A stretch of DNA of 64,000 bases from Lingula anatina (lineage: Eukaryota; Brachiopoda; Lingulata; Lingulida; Lingulidae), in the NCBI RefSeq assembly GCF_001039355.2, contig NW_019774981.1, positions 7,712-71,711 on the forward strand, given 5' to 3'. This document shows positions 24,701 to 37,300 of the stretch, in pieces. Made by a program: the position numbers and the translations under genes. Under the pieces are notes generated by a model, which was given only the letters and a program-made list of their open reading frames with translations, was not told the origin of the DNA and ran no database searches. The stretch's first letter is position 1, and each line of letters starts with the position of its first letter.

Positions 24701-26919
24701 TGAAATAAAGTAATATTTTTTAAGTTGAATAAATCACAAGTATTGTTGTGACATTATCTGTAGACAATGTACTTTCATGTACATGGCAGAATACCAAACT
24801 TTTCACCAATCTCTTAGAGAATTCAGTGAACTATTAATCTGTCCATTCAGATCATCACATATCAATGATACCTAGAATTATTTTCACTTCACTATTGGAG
24901 AATGGCACAAATGAAAATGAGAGAGAAAATTTAAAAAAAAAAAGCTAATTTTGGGGGCAAGCAACCACTGTTTCTGTCATTGCATCTCTTTTGATTACTG
25001 TTTTTTTTATCACAGCAGTGGTTTAAATCCATTGTCACACTGGCATGCATTTATGCCAGACTGTTTTCATTGACAATTTCCAGTTCCCTCTAGAATTTAC
25101 TGTCAATCACAGACAGTTCAGATTTCAGCACTGGCCATGATCCTGTATTCATTCCCCTTAATTGAAATTATAATGACTGTCATGATACTAACCTATGGGA
25201 TACACCAATGACACATGGTCATTGGAATAATAATGATGATAACCTAGATGTAAGACTCCTTATCTGCTGGTATCACCACTCAATTCTATTTTCATGGGTC
25301 TTGAAGAATTAACTAATCAGAGACAGGTGATGTTTAGACAAGGGCCACGATCCTGTAATCACTCCTCCTTGTGATTATAGTCATGATACTAACCTATGGG
25401 ATGATATTTGGTCATTGAAGTAATAATGATAACCTAGTAATAATAATGATAACCTAGATGTAATAGTCCTTAGCTGTTGGTATCTCCACTCCATCCTGTT
25501 TATCTGACTATAGTCCAAATTGTGATACTCTATGTTGTATAATTTGTGTCCAAAATAGTTATAGAAGTTATGGATGATATCAGATTCATGCAAAATAAAC
25601 AGTATCTTGTCACGGTATTTTTTTTCTGTGATTGAAATTAGTTTTGTTTTATCTCCAGTTTAATCATGTGTACTACAATTTTTCTTACTCCATAGAAGCT
25701 TTACATGTGAAAAAGGTAAACATCACCAAGAATGCCACAGTCATAAAATCATCACATTACAAACTCATGATCTGTGAGCTCCTTACTGTTCCTTTTTGAA
25801 GCGGCTTTTGTTACAGCTCTCTTTTCTGCTCCACACTAACAGCTCTATCCCTTACAGTATAAATCCAATTGATCATGACTGTTTCACACAATAATCGGTT
25901 CCTTGTGTCCTGTTTTTATTGCGAAGTCATTTTTTCCTTTGATCATTTTCTATCTCTGTTCTATCTTTTACATGTCGTCCTGATAAAATTGAGTAAAGCT
26001 GTTCAGTTTTTCTCATCACTTCACATCTGCCGTATAAACTAAGCACAATATTGTTACTTATTACATCACATTGACTGTCATTTTAAGTCCCTCTTACATA
26101 ATCTGTGGAAATTGTCCTTGTTTCATCTTCAAACAAGTCCCAGCTTTTATGGTAAGATGACTGATGACAGTACAGAATTGAATATTGGAGTTTCAAGTTT
26201 GTCTCATTACTGCTGTTACTAACAGTACATTGAATTCCTGTCATCAGTTCAACACAAGTTGGTAAAGAGGAGAGAAAGAGTGAAACTTGGTGTGTGACTA
26301 GGGAAATTGAACTTTTGTTACCACTAAACCATACATGAGTGAGGGTCTCATTGGGTATTTTCATGTGAAAACCACTTTTTATTTTCCAAAATGTATGTGA
26401 AATGTTTATATTATTTAGGGTGATCCATGAAGCACCCCATTCCCATGACTTAAGTATGAGGCCTTTTTTTTCTGCATTATTTGTAAAACTAACTCAATAT
26501 ACTTGGCGATTCATGATTTTCACCTAGCCAAACTGGCATTTTCAATGAGATATGAATAAAGTTTTATTTACTGTGATTTGTAATATGATTTTATTTCCAT
26601 GAACTGTCCCCCTTGAGAGACCCTCATGAATAGTGTGGAGTGAGGCGAAAGAGGGTGAAATGAGACATATAACCAGAGAAATAATTACTACATTTTCTCT
26701 AATTGTTTTATTTTGTTTAATTTTGTTTTTGATTGTTTTATAGATACATTTTTAGCAATTTTATGGTTGCCATGAAAGTGCTATGGTGTATATAATAGAA
26801 TGTGGTAAAAAAACGTGTTAAATTTCATTTGTCTTTATATTTAATGCAGATAATGTCATGTCCATTTATGTCCTATTTATAATATCTGCCAACATCTGTG
26901 TTTTAAGTGTGTGTGTGTA

Positions 26920-26964
<45 letters not shown>

Positions 26965-29900
26965 CTTGTGCATGTTTGTGGAGGTGGGTGTGTGCATGTT
27001 TGGGAGAGGGAGTAGAACCAGTTCAGCTAAATAAAATTCACCTTTTATTGCCAACATAATGAATGGGACATTGCCTTTTCCTTTCTCACTTGTCTCACTT
27101 TGTACTTCTATTCATCTTTTAAGTTTCTATCTTATATGCTTCACTACCCTTTCATTAGCCCTGACATTTCAAGCTGTTCAATAAGGGATTTTATGTAATT
27201 GTGTATTTTCACAAATATTCACCATATATTGCTTTCATTGTATTGCAAAGAGATGCCTTTCAATATTATCCAGGAAAATTTTCTAATTAAGAGGGGAGGT
27301 CATATCTTAATTGTGCAAAGCAGTATTTGTATTTGCTGTGCTCTTCATCCCATATTGCTCAACCCAATTGGTTTGTGGAGTTTCTGGTTATAAATTTAAG
27401 ACTCGCATTTTGCCATTTTGTTGTACTGGGTTGATTTTCAGAGGTTAAGTTAAAATCTACAATTGATTTATGATTTATGACTCCAAACAAAGCTTTATGT
27501 AGTAATGGTGGAGCTGTACAACTGGTCAATCTGCATTTCTTTCATAGAGTAATCAGACATCATGTGAATTTTAAATCCATCAATAGTACCAGCAGTGGAG
27601 GCCTGTTGAGACAAGGGCCACTTGAGACTAAAGGTTGTTTCTAACTTCAGTTCATTTGCCAGACAGAGAAGATGAACATTTTTTTTTTTTTTTGGGGGGG
27701 GGGGGGGAGCTTGGCTTTATCTGCTAGAATTAGAATCAATTTAGGCCCAATAAACATAGTTATCAAACCTAAATGAGCTATTGTCACCTCTGAGAATAAT
27801 AATTGTCAAGGCAATCACAAATTATTTTATGGGTTTAGTTAGGTGAACAATACAAAAACTAATAATAATAATAAGTAGATAAAATAAGGGACCTTCTGGA
27901 TTCTTTCTTAACCACAACATTGATGGCTAATTCTTGGGATGAATCTCATGTAATTGGATTGAACTGAGGTATTAGAAACATATTATTAGGAGAATTTCTG
28001 GTACGTGGGTTTTATGTCACTCAGGTGGGACTGAAAATGTTTAATCCATACAATAAGATGGAATGGTGCTGAGTGTAGCACAAAGCCTTGGGTCGAATTA
28101 ATATGTAGGTAAACTTGACGTGCTGATAACAATTATCACACACTTGAGCGTTATTAAACGCAAATGCAATTATAGTGTATGCTCTTTGGATTTGATCAAT
28201 TGATTCCAGGATTCTGTTAGATTGTTAAAGGAAAAAATCGGTGATGTATGGTTATCACTTAAAAGTTCAAAAATCTTCAGTTTTGTCGTATTTTACTTCA
28301 AATTTTTAAGTAAGAGTAATAATTTTCAGATATTCAGAACAATGTATCTTTTGTACAAATGCAATTCACCTTTCAAAACCTTTGAATCATTAATGTTATA
28401 ATCATTATGAACAAAACATTCCAGGATTCTGTTAGATTGTTAAAGGAAAAAATCGGTGATATATGGTTATCACTTAAAAGTTCAAAAATCTTCAGTTTTG
28501 TCGTATTTTACTTCAAATTTTTAAGTAAGAGTATTAATTTTCAGATATTCAGAACAATGTATCTTTTGTACAAATGCAATTCACCTTTCAAAACCTTTGA
28601 ATCATTAATGTTATAATCATTATGAACAAAACATTGGAAAATATGAATCCATGTAATCTTAATGCATTGAGCAATTACACTGTATGTTGAATAATGGCTA
28701 TATGGTAGATGTATATTGTATGACTGCTCGTATTTAACATGAGATGATTCAAGTTTATAGACAATAGAATAAAGCCGTGCAGTCTTGAAGGTTATATAAA
28801 GCTGCCATTTACACATTGTCATCTTTGAGTTTTTATCTGCCCTCGGTGTATTAAAAGTGGTTTTAATATATATGTATTCAGAAAAAAAAAACTATGGATG
28901 AAGTAACTTTTTTATTTTGATGTGAGTTCTGTTTTGTTTTTTTTCAGAGTACAAATAACATGTATTCCACAGTCAGAATTTGAAACTGTAAAAGAAGTCC
29001 AGGTAGGAATATGCATCTAGAAGAAAACACATGAAATATAAACAACATGCAATTGACATATAAACATGTGCACATTCCTCTACACACATGAGAATACACT
29101 AGATGAAGTGATCATCTGTGTTTTACCTAATTGGAGCTTTTAAAATAAAATGTGTTAAATTGAATCGGGGAAATTTCAATGTGTAGCGTTCTGTTTGGTC
29201 ATAGTTATATTATCATATTAAGCTCTTCTTATCTTCAGGTCCAGTATGTTGATGTAGGGAAGCTGGAGTGGGTTCCCAAGTCCAGCATACTCAAACTGCC
29301 GCAACATTTCCTGGAGGTGCCATTCCAGGTAACTTATTACAGGTCCATAGCCAGCAATTTGAAAAAGGGGTTCTTTTTCTGAAAAAGTGGACCTTTTACC
29401 ATGAAACCTCCATGTACCTAGGTAAAATTTTATCCAGAGGGGACGTTTTCCCAACAAAAAGAGGGGTTCTTTCGAACCCCCTGAACCCCTCCTTGGTACA
29501 GGCCTGTTATTTGGTTAAAGTTTGATCCAAAGCAGACAAATAAAACAAAATTAGTTTGATAATCAGCCCAAACTATATGTTGATCTGCACTGGATTGAAT
29601 TTTGATCGAAGTAGACAAATGAAAATCAAGTTTATACAGTTTGTCAAAAAAAAAAAAGGAAAAAGAAATAGAAGTACAATGCAAATGCATTGTTTAATAT
29701 GCTACAAGTCAGCAAAGTGTATGTGAAATACACAGTGCATAACACAAGTGAATAGCATTTACGCTTAGCTGAAAAGAGTTGAATTTGACTTATATCCCAT
29801 GGATGCCAAGATCAAATGACCAGACGTGGGGTATCTCCCTTTTGTGAATACTGTGTATGTGTGAGAGCTCCCCTACATCTGGGTGTTTTGTTCTTGACAT

Positions 29901-32900
29901 AAAACAGTTTAATTAAGGGAAAAAAACAATATGTAAATTCAAGATGTTAGATATTGGATGAAGATGTCAGCTGTTCATGGGGTATATTATAATATTTCAG
30001 GCTGTGGAAGTTTATTTGTGCTGTATTAAACCTGTGGATGATGACACTGAGTGGACCAGAAAGGTAGGAAAAGGTGTAGATATACTTTTTTTTTTTTTTT
30101 TTGGGGGGGGGGTAGAAAAAATTATTTAGGTCATGTAAAAGAAAATGCTTTTCCAGTAGTCTAAGTGAAGTCATTGTAAATGTGATGCTGGAAAAAAAGG
30201 TGACCATATTTCATTGATGGTTGAGTACTCCTGACTTGATTTCAGGTTGAATCATACAAAGACTATATTGAAAAAGTTATTAGCTATCTCCTCAATAAGG
30301 ACACAGAATGTACAGGTTGAAGCAGACAGTACAGGCACTTATTTAATGTCTCCATTCTTATTGGTTTGTGTGATATTTGTGTTTATGGAGGGGGTTATAT
30401 CATGGAATTCTTCACTGTTCAACATCCTGTTTCGGCATTCCTTAATTTTGCTACCCATGATAAATCATGAACATTATGAGGCCTTTTGCTGTTGGTTGAA
30501 ATATAAGAAAATTCATTAGATGATAGGATGATAGAAAAAAATGATAGAAAATGAATGGCATATTATTGGCAAATTGTGTCACACTTTATTCACTTTTACT
30601 TTTTTAGGCAGTAGAGTTTGTTCACCAGTTGGTAGAGGACAAGGAATTAGATGGCAGGATATGTCTGAGGTAGTGCTGGACCAGGAGTGGAGGGGGGGGA
30701 GTATTCTTGCACAGTACAAGCATCGAAATTATTAGTCTTATATTTTCAACTTTTGCCAAAAAATGTTACAGTAGATAAAGTGTATTATAAGTTATTCATC
30801 CACCATTTAAGTCTGAAATAGATGTTTTGAGTTACAACTTAACACATATTATGATCATATTCTGTAATGATAACGTTTGAAAGCAATCTTAGTGAAAATC
30901 CATATATAAATTGTTATTTCAGTTTTAGTAAATACAGAGAGCATGTCATTACTTCATAGTCATAATTATAAAAATGTGCTCAGACCAGGTAAAAATGAAA
31001 ATATTTGATTTTGTCAGCCTGGGGAACACATTATGGCTGAACCCCGTGGTGTCCAGAGTAAAGCTGCAGTGTACCAGGTCTTTCTTCCACCAGTTTAGTC
31101 TGAGGAAAGACTTACTGAGAAATGGACTGGCTGTTAATAACCTGCAGGTAAAGAGATTATGAATATGAGAAAAGAGTAGTTCAAGATGAATAGAAAAAAT
31201 ATATAAGATAAAATTATATAAGAGATAAAGAAAACATTTAAAGGTGACATTATATCCAAAATTACAAATAACATGTCACAAGTATAATCTTAAAGTTTTT
31301 GTATTTACAATTGATATTTGACCTGTTTATTTTTGAAAATTTATTTGGATACTGAAGGTTTGAACCAATTATATACTATGTTTTAGATTTGGAAATTTGA
31401 TAAAAAGTAAGATATCAATGGTATACAATAACTGATATTCAAAATTTAACTTGCCAAGCACAATTATTTAGTTAATAATTAAAAAGTTTTGTATAACTGT
31501 TTCTAGCACTTGGACAAACTCTATGAGCTGTGTGAAGGGAAGGTTGATATTGTACAGAGGGCGCCAAAAGACAACATGGACGACAGCCTCCAAAGTGTGA
31601 CAGTTGCCATGGAGACAGAGATATTGCCAGAGAGTGAAGAGTACCATGAGGTGTATGTGGCATCCATTGACTCCCCAGGGATATTCCATGTACAGAAGAG
31701 AGAGATGGAGAAAAAGTAAGTTTGCTAATAGTTTTTTCTTCAGCATAACAGGGAAAAATGTGTTCTTACAATTACAAAATCAAAAAGAATTTATCACTTT
31801 TAAAGATCATGCATTTTATAAATTATTTTTATCGTACACTTACTTATTTACTTGTTCTCTCTCTCTCTATTTTTATTTTTTTGTTTGATATATTATCAAG
31901 TGATATCTTTCTATGTACCAGTACTGAGTTTGAGACCTATACTCCAGTTGTATGATATGGTAAGGCTTAAAGATAAAATCTGTCTGTTAATAAATTATAA
32001 CTCTAACCTTTTTTTTCATTTCAGAATTGTTGCATTGATCGATGAAATAAATGAGGAAAGTGAACACATCTTACAAGACACTTCTTATGTGGATATTACC
32101 TGTGGCACCCTTGTGTTGGCTCTTTTCCCAGAGGATGATAGGTGAGTACCTAAGGGGGGCATGTATGGGCTTTGATCTCAGAGGTTGTTAGGTAAGTGCA
32201 GAGGGGGTGTGGGTTTGGGGAGGGATAAAGGGTGAAGTAAGTTGGGTTATAAGTATCATTGATGCTGATAAATGTGCGGATTGGTAAATAGATAGGATAA
32301 CTTTGCACTTTCGTTATTGTAACAGTTCAGTACAATAACTAAAATCCATTGAAAATGTTCACTGGACTTAAAATTGCAACAATCTAACAATTTTTAAATG
32401 ACTAAAAGATACTTTGAATTTGCAGAATCTTTAAGATGTTGAAGTATGAATCTTTCTAAAACTGTCTGAGATTGTAGGTTCTCATGTCAATCAGTTCATG
32501 ATGTCACATTTCAGATGGTACAGAGCCCAAGTTTTGGCCACCAGGGGGCACAGTGAGGTTCATGTCCTCTTTGTTGACTATGGTGAGAGAGAATGGCTGG
32601 TATTTGATAAGATCCGTAACCTGCCAGAGAAGTACAGGACGCTGCCTTTCCAAGCCATTGAGTGCTGCCTGGCAGATCTTGCACCCAGGGGTAGGAAGCT
32701 CTGTGATTGCCTTGTTTGATTTTTTGATTATTTGTTTGTTTGTTTGTTTGTTTGTTTGTTTATTGACCATCATGAAATGGCAAGAAAAAAAGATTCTGAA
32801 GCAGTCCATTTACATATTAACTAAATTAACAACACTTAAGGGATTGTCACCTCTTTATCAAAATTAGATTTATCTAAATAAATTCTTCTCACTTATGATC

Positions 32901-34296
32901 ATTATTAATTATTGTAATTATTATTAATGTATTTATTTCAATCATATTTACATATTTATTTGTGTTGTTTGTTTGCTCTTTGTGAATGTTAATATGCATT
33001 TGGGTACTATTGTTATAGTAGTTTGAATTGTTTGCATAGTATTCTACCATTAAAGCTTATGTTACTATCTTAAAGTGATGACGCATGGTTTTCAGAGGGC
33101 CAGTGGAAGGAAGGTGACACTGATGCATTCTGGGACTTGGTGCTGGATGACCAGGATCAGAAGATTGCTTTAGTTGCCAAGGTAACTTATCCATTGTAAT
33201 CCATTGATGAACTTAATGAGTGTATTTTAATTACTTTGGTTAAGATGTTTTATTTATATCATTCCTTGATATCTTAAAATTGTTATTTTACTACAATGTA
33301 GTACTCTGTTACATTTTATTGATAATTAATGATATTATTTTAATAATTAAAACATTATAGAAATCATAATGATTAACTGCCACTCAAGAATATTCTTATG
33401 TCTTTACCAGACTTTAATTTTTATCAAATTTCCATTTTAACTGACTCAGAAGAAATTTGATATGTTTTGGCTTTCCTGAAGTCTTATTAAAAAATTTAGT
33501 AAATATTTAGTAAAAATTGTAAATCAATATGAAGAAAGTTATTGATATTGTTATTCTCTATCACATTTATTACAATAATGGTTATAGAAACAATTATAAG
33601 AAGAATAATGTTTTTGATTTAAACAAGTTTATATAAAAAAGGTAACCTGTAAGTGAAGAATATGTTTAGATACTTTAACAGTAAATTATTGGTATACAGT
33701 CAACTATGATTTATAGTTCAAATTTGATGCTGTTGACAGAGCAGATTTTATGAACATTTTCTAGGTGATCAACAGAAGTCCTGCCATGTATGGTGGCTGT
33801 CACCGATATCACATTGTGTTGTATGACACAGAAAGTGAGGATGTCACCATCAACATTGGTGACACTTTGGTGACCCAGGGGCGTGCTGTTAGCCTACATA
33901 TACCAGAGGTAATAGTGTTTGTGTGTGCATGCGTGTGTAAATGAAGGCATGTGTGTGTCTAGTTATTTATTAGAATAAAATATACTGAAGGAAACCCAGA
34001 CAGCCTCAGTGATCTGGCCCACGTCTGGGCCAGATCTGGCAACGTCTGGCAATGTCTGGCAAAAGGTATGGCCCACGTATGGCTTGCCACATGTGGGCCA
34101 GATGTGGCAATGTTTGGGCCAGATCTGGCCCAGANAAAGGTATCAGCTTAGCACAATCAGCAGTATTTGATTACAGTTGGCAATGCCTCTATTGTCTTTG
34201 TACTGAACTGCATTGTGCGTAGATTTTATTGCATAAAAGTATATTTTACTGTATTTCATTATAAATATTATAATAGTACTGTATACAGTGGAATAC

Positions 34297-34389
<93 letters not shown>

Positions 34390-37300
34390 CTGTATTCCAC
34401 TGTATAGTATTGTATTATGTTCTACAGGAAGTGATAGAGGAGGTCATCATAGGCAGCAAGCATTATGACTACCCCTACCAGAAGATCCCAGACCTGTGTG
34501 CAGCCTTGCAGATATCTACGGTAATCTCAGAACTAGAACAGTGCATTATTAAGATACGACATTTTAGAAAGTATAGCGCATTGTCAAGTTTAATGTTTTT
34601 TTTCTGTACAGTTGCAAACCAAGTATGTTTACTATAATAGATAGATCGACTAAATGATAGCTGTGATGATAAATTGATGGGTGGGTCAGATAATTTAAAA
34701 TCAGTATTCCTGTGCTCTAGACCACCTTCATTGGCAATTTAGATCAGTAACATCTAAAATGGTTTTACAAATTGATGCGTAATGGATATAATTTTATTCT
34801 CTTTCTTTCTTTCTTTATCATTTGATTGGTTCATTCATTTAATATTTCATGTTTTTCAATGTTCCCCATAGGATGAGATGAGAAGATTGTTTATAGCTAA
34901 AGCTTTACAAAGGACAGTCATGAATTCTGCGAAGTAAGTTATATCTATCAGTGAATGCAAAACGCCTTCACTGACACTATTTCAAACTGATACAAAATAT
35001 TGTCACAAAATAGTTATAGAAATAAGGAAGGATGAGATAAAAGAGTGAAAAAATTTCAGACTTGTAATCATGTGAACTGATATTTGTTATTATATTAATC
35101 AAAAGCTGTTATTAGAACAAATGTTTTAATGATAATGATTTTGCCTTAATTAGCACTTTTTATTGATCCATTTATTTACATTTGAATTTTGAATTGTAAA
35201 TTTAGATTTTTAATTTCTATGTAGTTTCAAGGATGAAATCAGGGAGATAGGTGGAATCCGTCTACTTTGTGGTCTCCTAAACCAGGAGACTTCCTCAGAA
35301 TGTGTGGAGTACCTGCTCCTGACTCTCATCTCCATGTGTGCAAATAACTCCTGGTAAATTATGTTTTTGCCACAGGCTGTTTCCAAAATGTATCTTCCTG
35401 AGTGTCAGAGATTGCTCATTACTCTCCTACATCATGCCTTTGCCATTTTTAGTAACCAGTAATCTCTGAAACTCTGGGTAGATATTTACATATTAATTCT
35501 CTAGTGTATGTTCAATACCAAAAGTGTACTTTTTGTTATTAAATGGATGAAATGGTTCATCCAGTTGGACCGTTTGTGATTTCTTATTAGTCAAAGTAGG
35601 CAGAAAATTGGCCTAATCTTTGGATCTTTTAAATGTTTATTTATGCAAATAGTGTGCCTTTGAGTAAATCTAATGGGTTGAATCTTTGCTTTCAGTAACA
35701 TGGAAGAATTGAGGAATGAAGGAGGAGTGGACATCTTGTGTAACTTACTTGCAGTGGTGGGTCCTGAGTGAAAATATTGTAATACATAGTCATGGTTCAC
35801 ATGATAAAAATTCTGATATATTAGACCGCTTTTTCTTGATTAAAAGAGAGATGAAATTAAGTAATGTTACAAATTTCACAAAAGTTTTAAAACCTCTCTA
35901 TCTTTATTATGAACTCGATTATTTAATATTTGTTTACTTTTATTTCTTTGTTTGTTTGATTAATTTATTTTTGTCTCTCAGGCATTTGACCCAAGTCTCC
36001 AGGCCCGGGCTGCTTGGGCCATAGGGAGTGTGGCAGTCTCTGAGAGGTGAGAAACAATGTTTTATGTGCCATGTCATAATCTTTGAAGAATTCAAATAAC
36101 TATGTTAGTCATCCAGTGATTGATTTGTTTGCTCTGCGTTATTGTCTTGACAGTAGTCAAATGCAAGCATGTAATTATAAGGGCAGTCTTTGATGTTAGG
36201 TGCTTGTAAGAGCCTATGCCCTATATATATGGTGTCAAAGAAAAAGATTTTTCCCATTTAAAATAAATTTGTCTGATTTGACTTAAGGAAATTTAAAGGG
36301 TTGTTTTAGAGAAGTTATTCAATTTGCATTTATTTCATCTTCAGACTATCTAGTGATTACTCAATTATAGAATATTTTCAGACTCAATGGCACCCCTGCT
36401 TGTGAATTTTTACTTTGTTTAGAAAGCAACAAACTTGATATATACTTTTCTTTCATCATTCCAGGAATCGTTCTGCTGTTCTTGAGTGTGGTGGATTGGA
36501 AACATTGAATAAGCTTCTGGAGCCATCTAGTGATATCATTGTCCAGAGAGATGTGACCAAAGCAATGGCCAACTTGGTGGTGGAATGTCCAAGGTGCTGG
36601 GTCCTCTCATACCAATATAGAATATGACCGCCATAATCATAGTTTCTTCACAGGAACCATGAATTTTTTGCAGTCCAATATTTTAATGTCAATCTAATCA
36701 CCTAAGAGGAATGAGGCTACAGGTGTTATGGTAGCCTTTATCCGAAGAAGGTTACTTAATATACATGGAAATATTGGAGTACAAAAATGTTACAAAAAAT
36801 AATGATAATAGTTGGGGTTTTTTTGTGATGAATCTATAATTATAGTACCAGTATCCATGCATTATTACAATATACTGACAGCTGATATTTTTGTATATGA
36901 AATGCCTTATGCAAAACAATGCTGCTGCTATGTTTTTGATATCTCAGTTTTGCATAAAATTAATGTAAAACTAAGATTATCTTTATTATTTGAAATTATT
37001 TTGAAATTTAAGGCACAGGAATGAACATATTGGGTTAAAAAATGAAAGATTATTCACCTCAGATTTACTAAAATTATATTTCAGAAATGCCAAGTCACTG
37101 ATAGAACTTGGGGTGATACAGAAGCTAAAGGAAGTGGTGCTGATGTCCCAAGATGCTGACCTGCTAGAACACACCCTTGGAACCCTGAGTGGCATTGTTA
37201 CCCACCCTGAGTAAGTTTTACATCTAGCTTTGTTCTTTGAAAGCCTGTTACATAAATGACACAGCAAAGGAGTGAAAAGGAAGAAGGTGCAATTTCGATT

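Larger units (their letters stand above)
24682..28947. other. Intronic sequence of TDRD12 upstream of the nested GPCR
   Basis: About 4.2 kb separates the GPCR start from the next TDRD12 exon at 28948. It should hold the receptor's promoter. I see a GT microsatellite, poly-T/poly-G tracts, a 215 bp tandem duplication and scattered short repeats, but no further convincing exon. Confidence 0.5.

Noticed and set aside
25697-25717. Possible 20 bp microexon between AG and GT in the large TDRD12 intron
   Set aside because: Exons 23045-23102 and 28948-29002 join in phase and rebuild the Tudor domain without it.
34167-34637. 156-codon plus-strand frame with a long tyrosine run
   Set aside because: The run is the ATT microsatellite in translation. 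Only 34428-34520 is real TDRD12 coding sequence, and it joins exons on both sides in phase.
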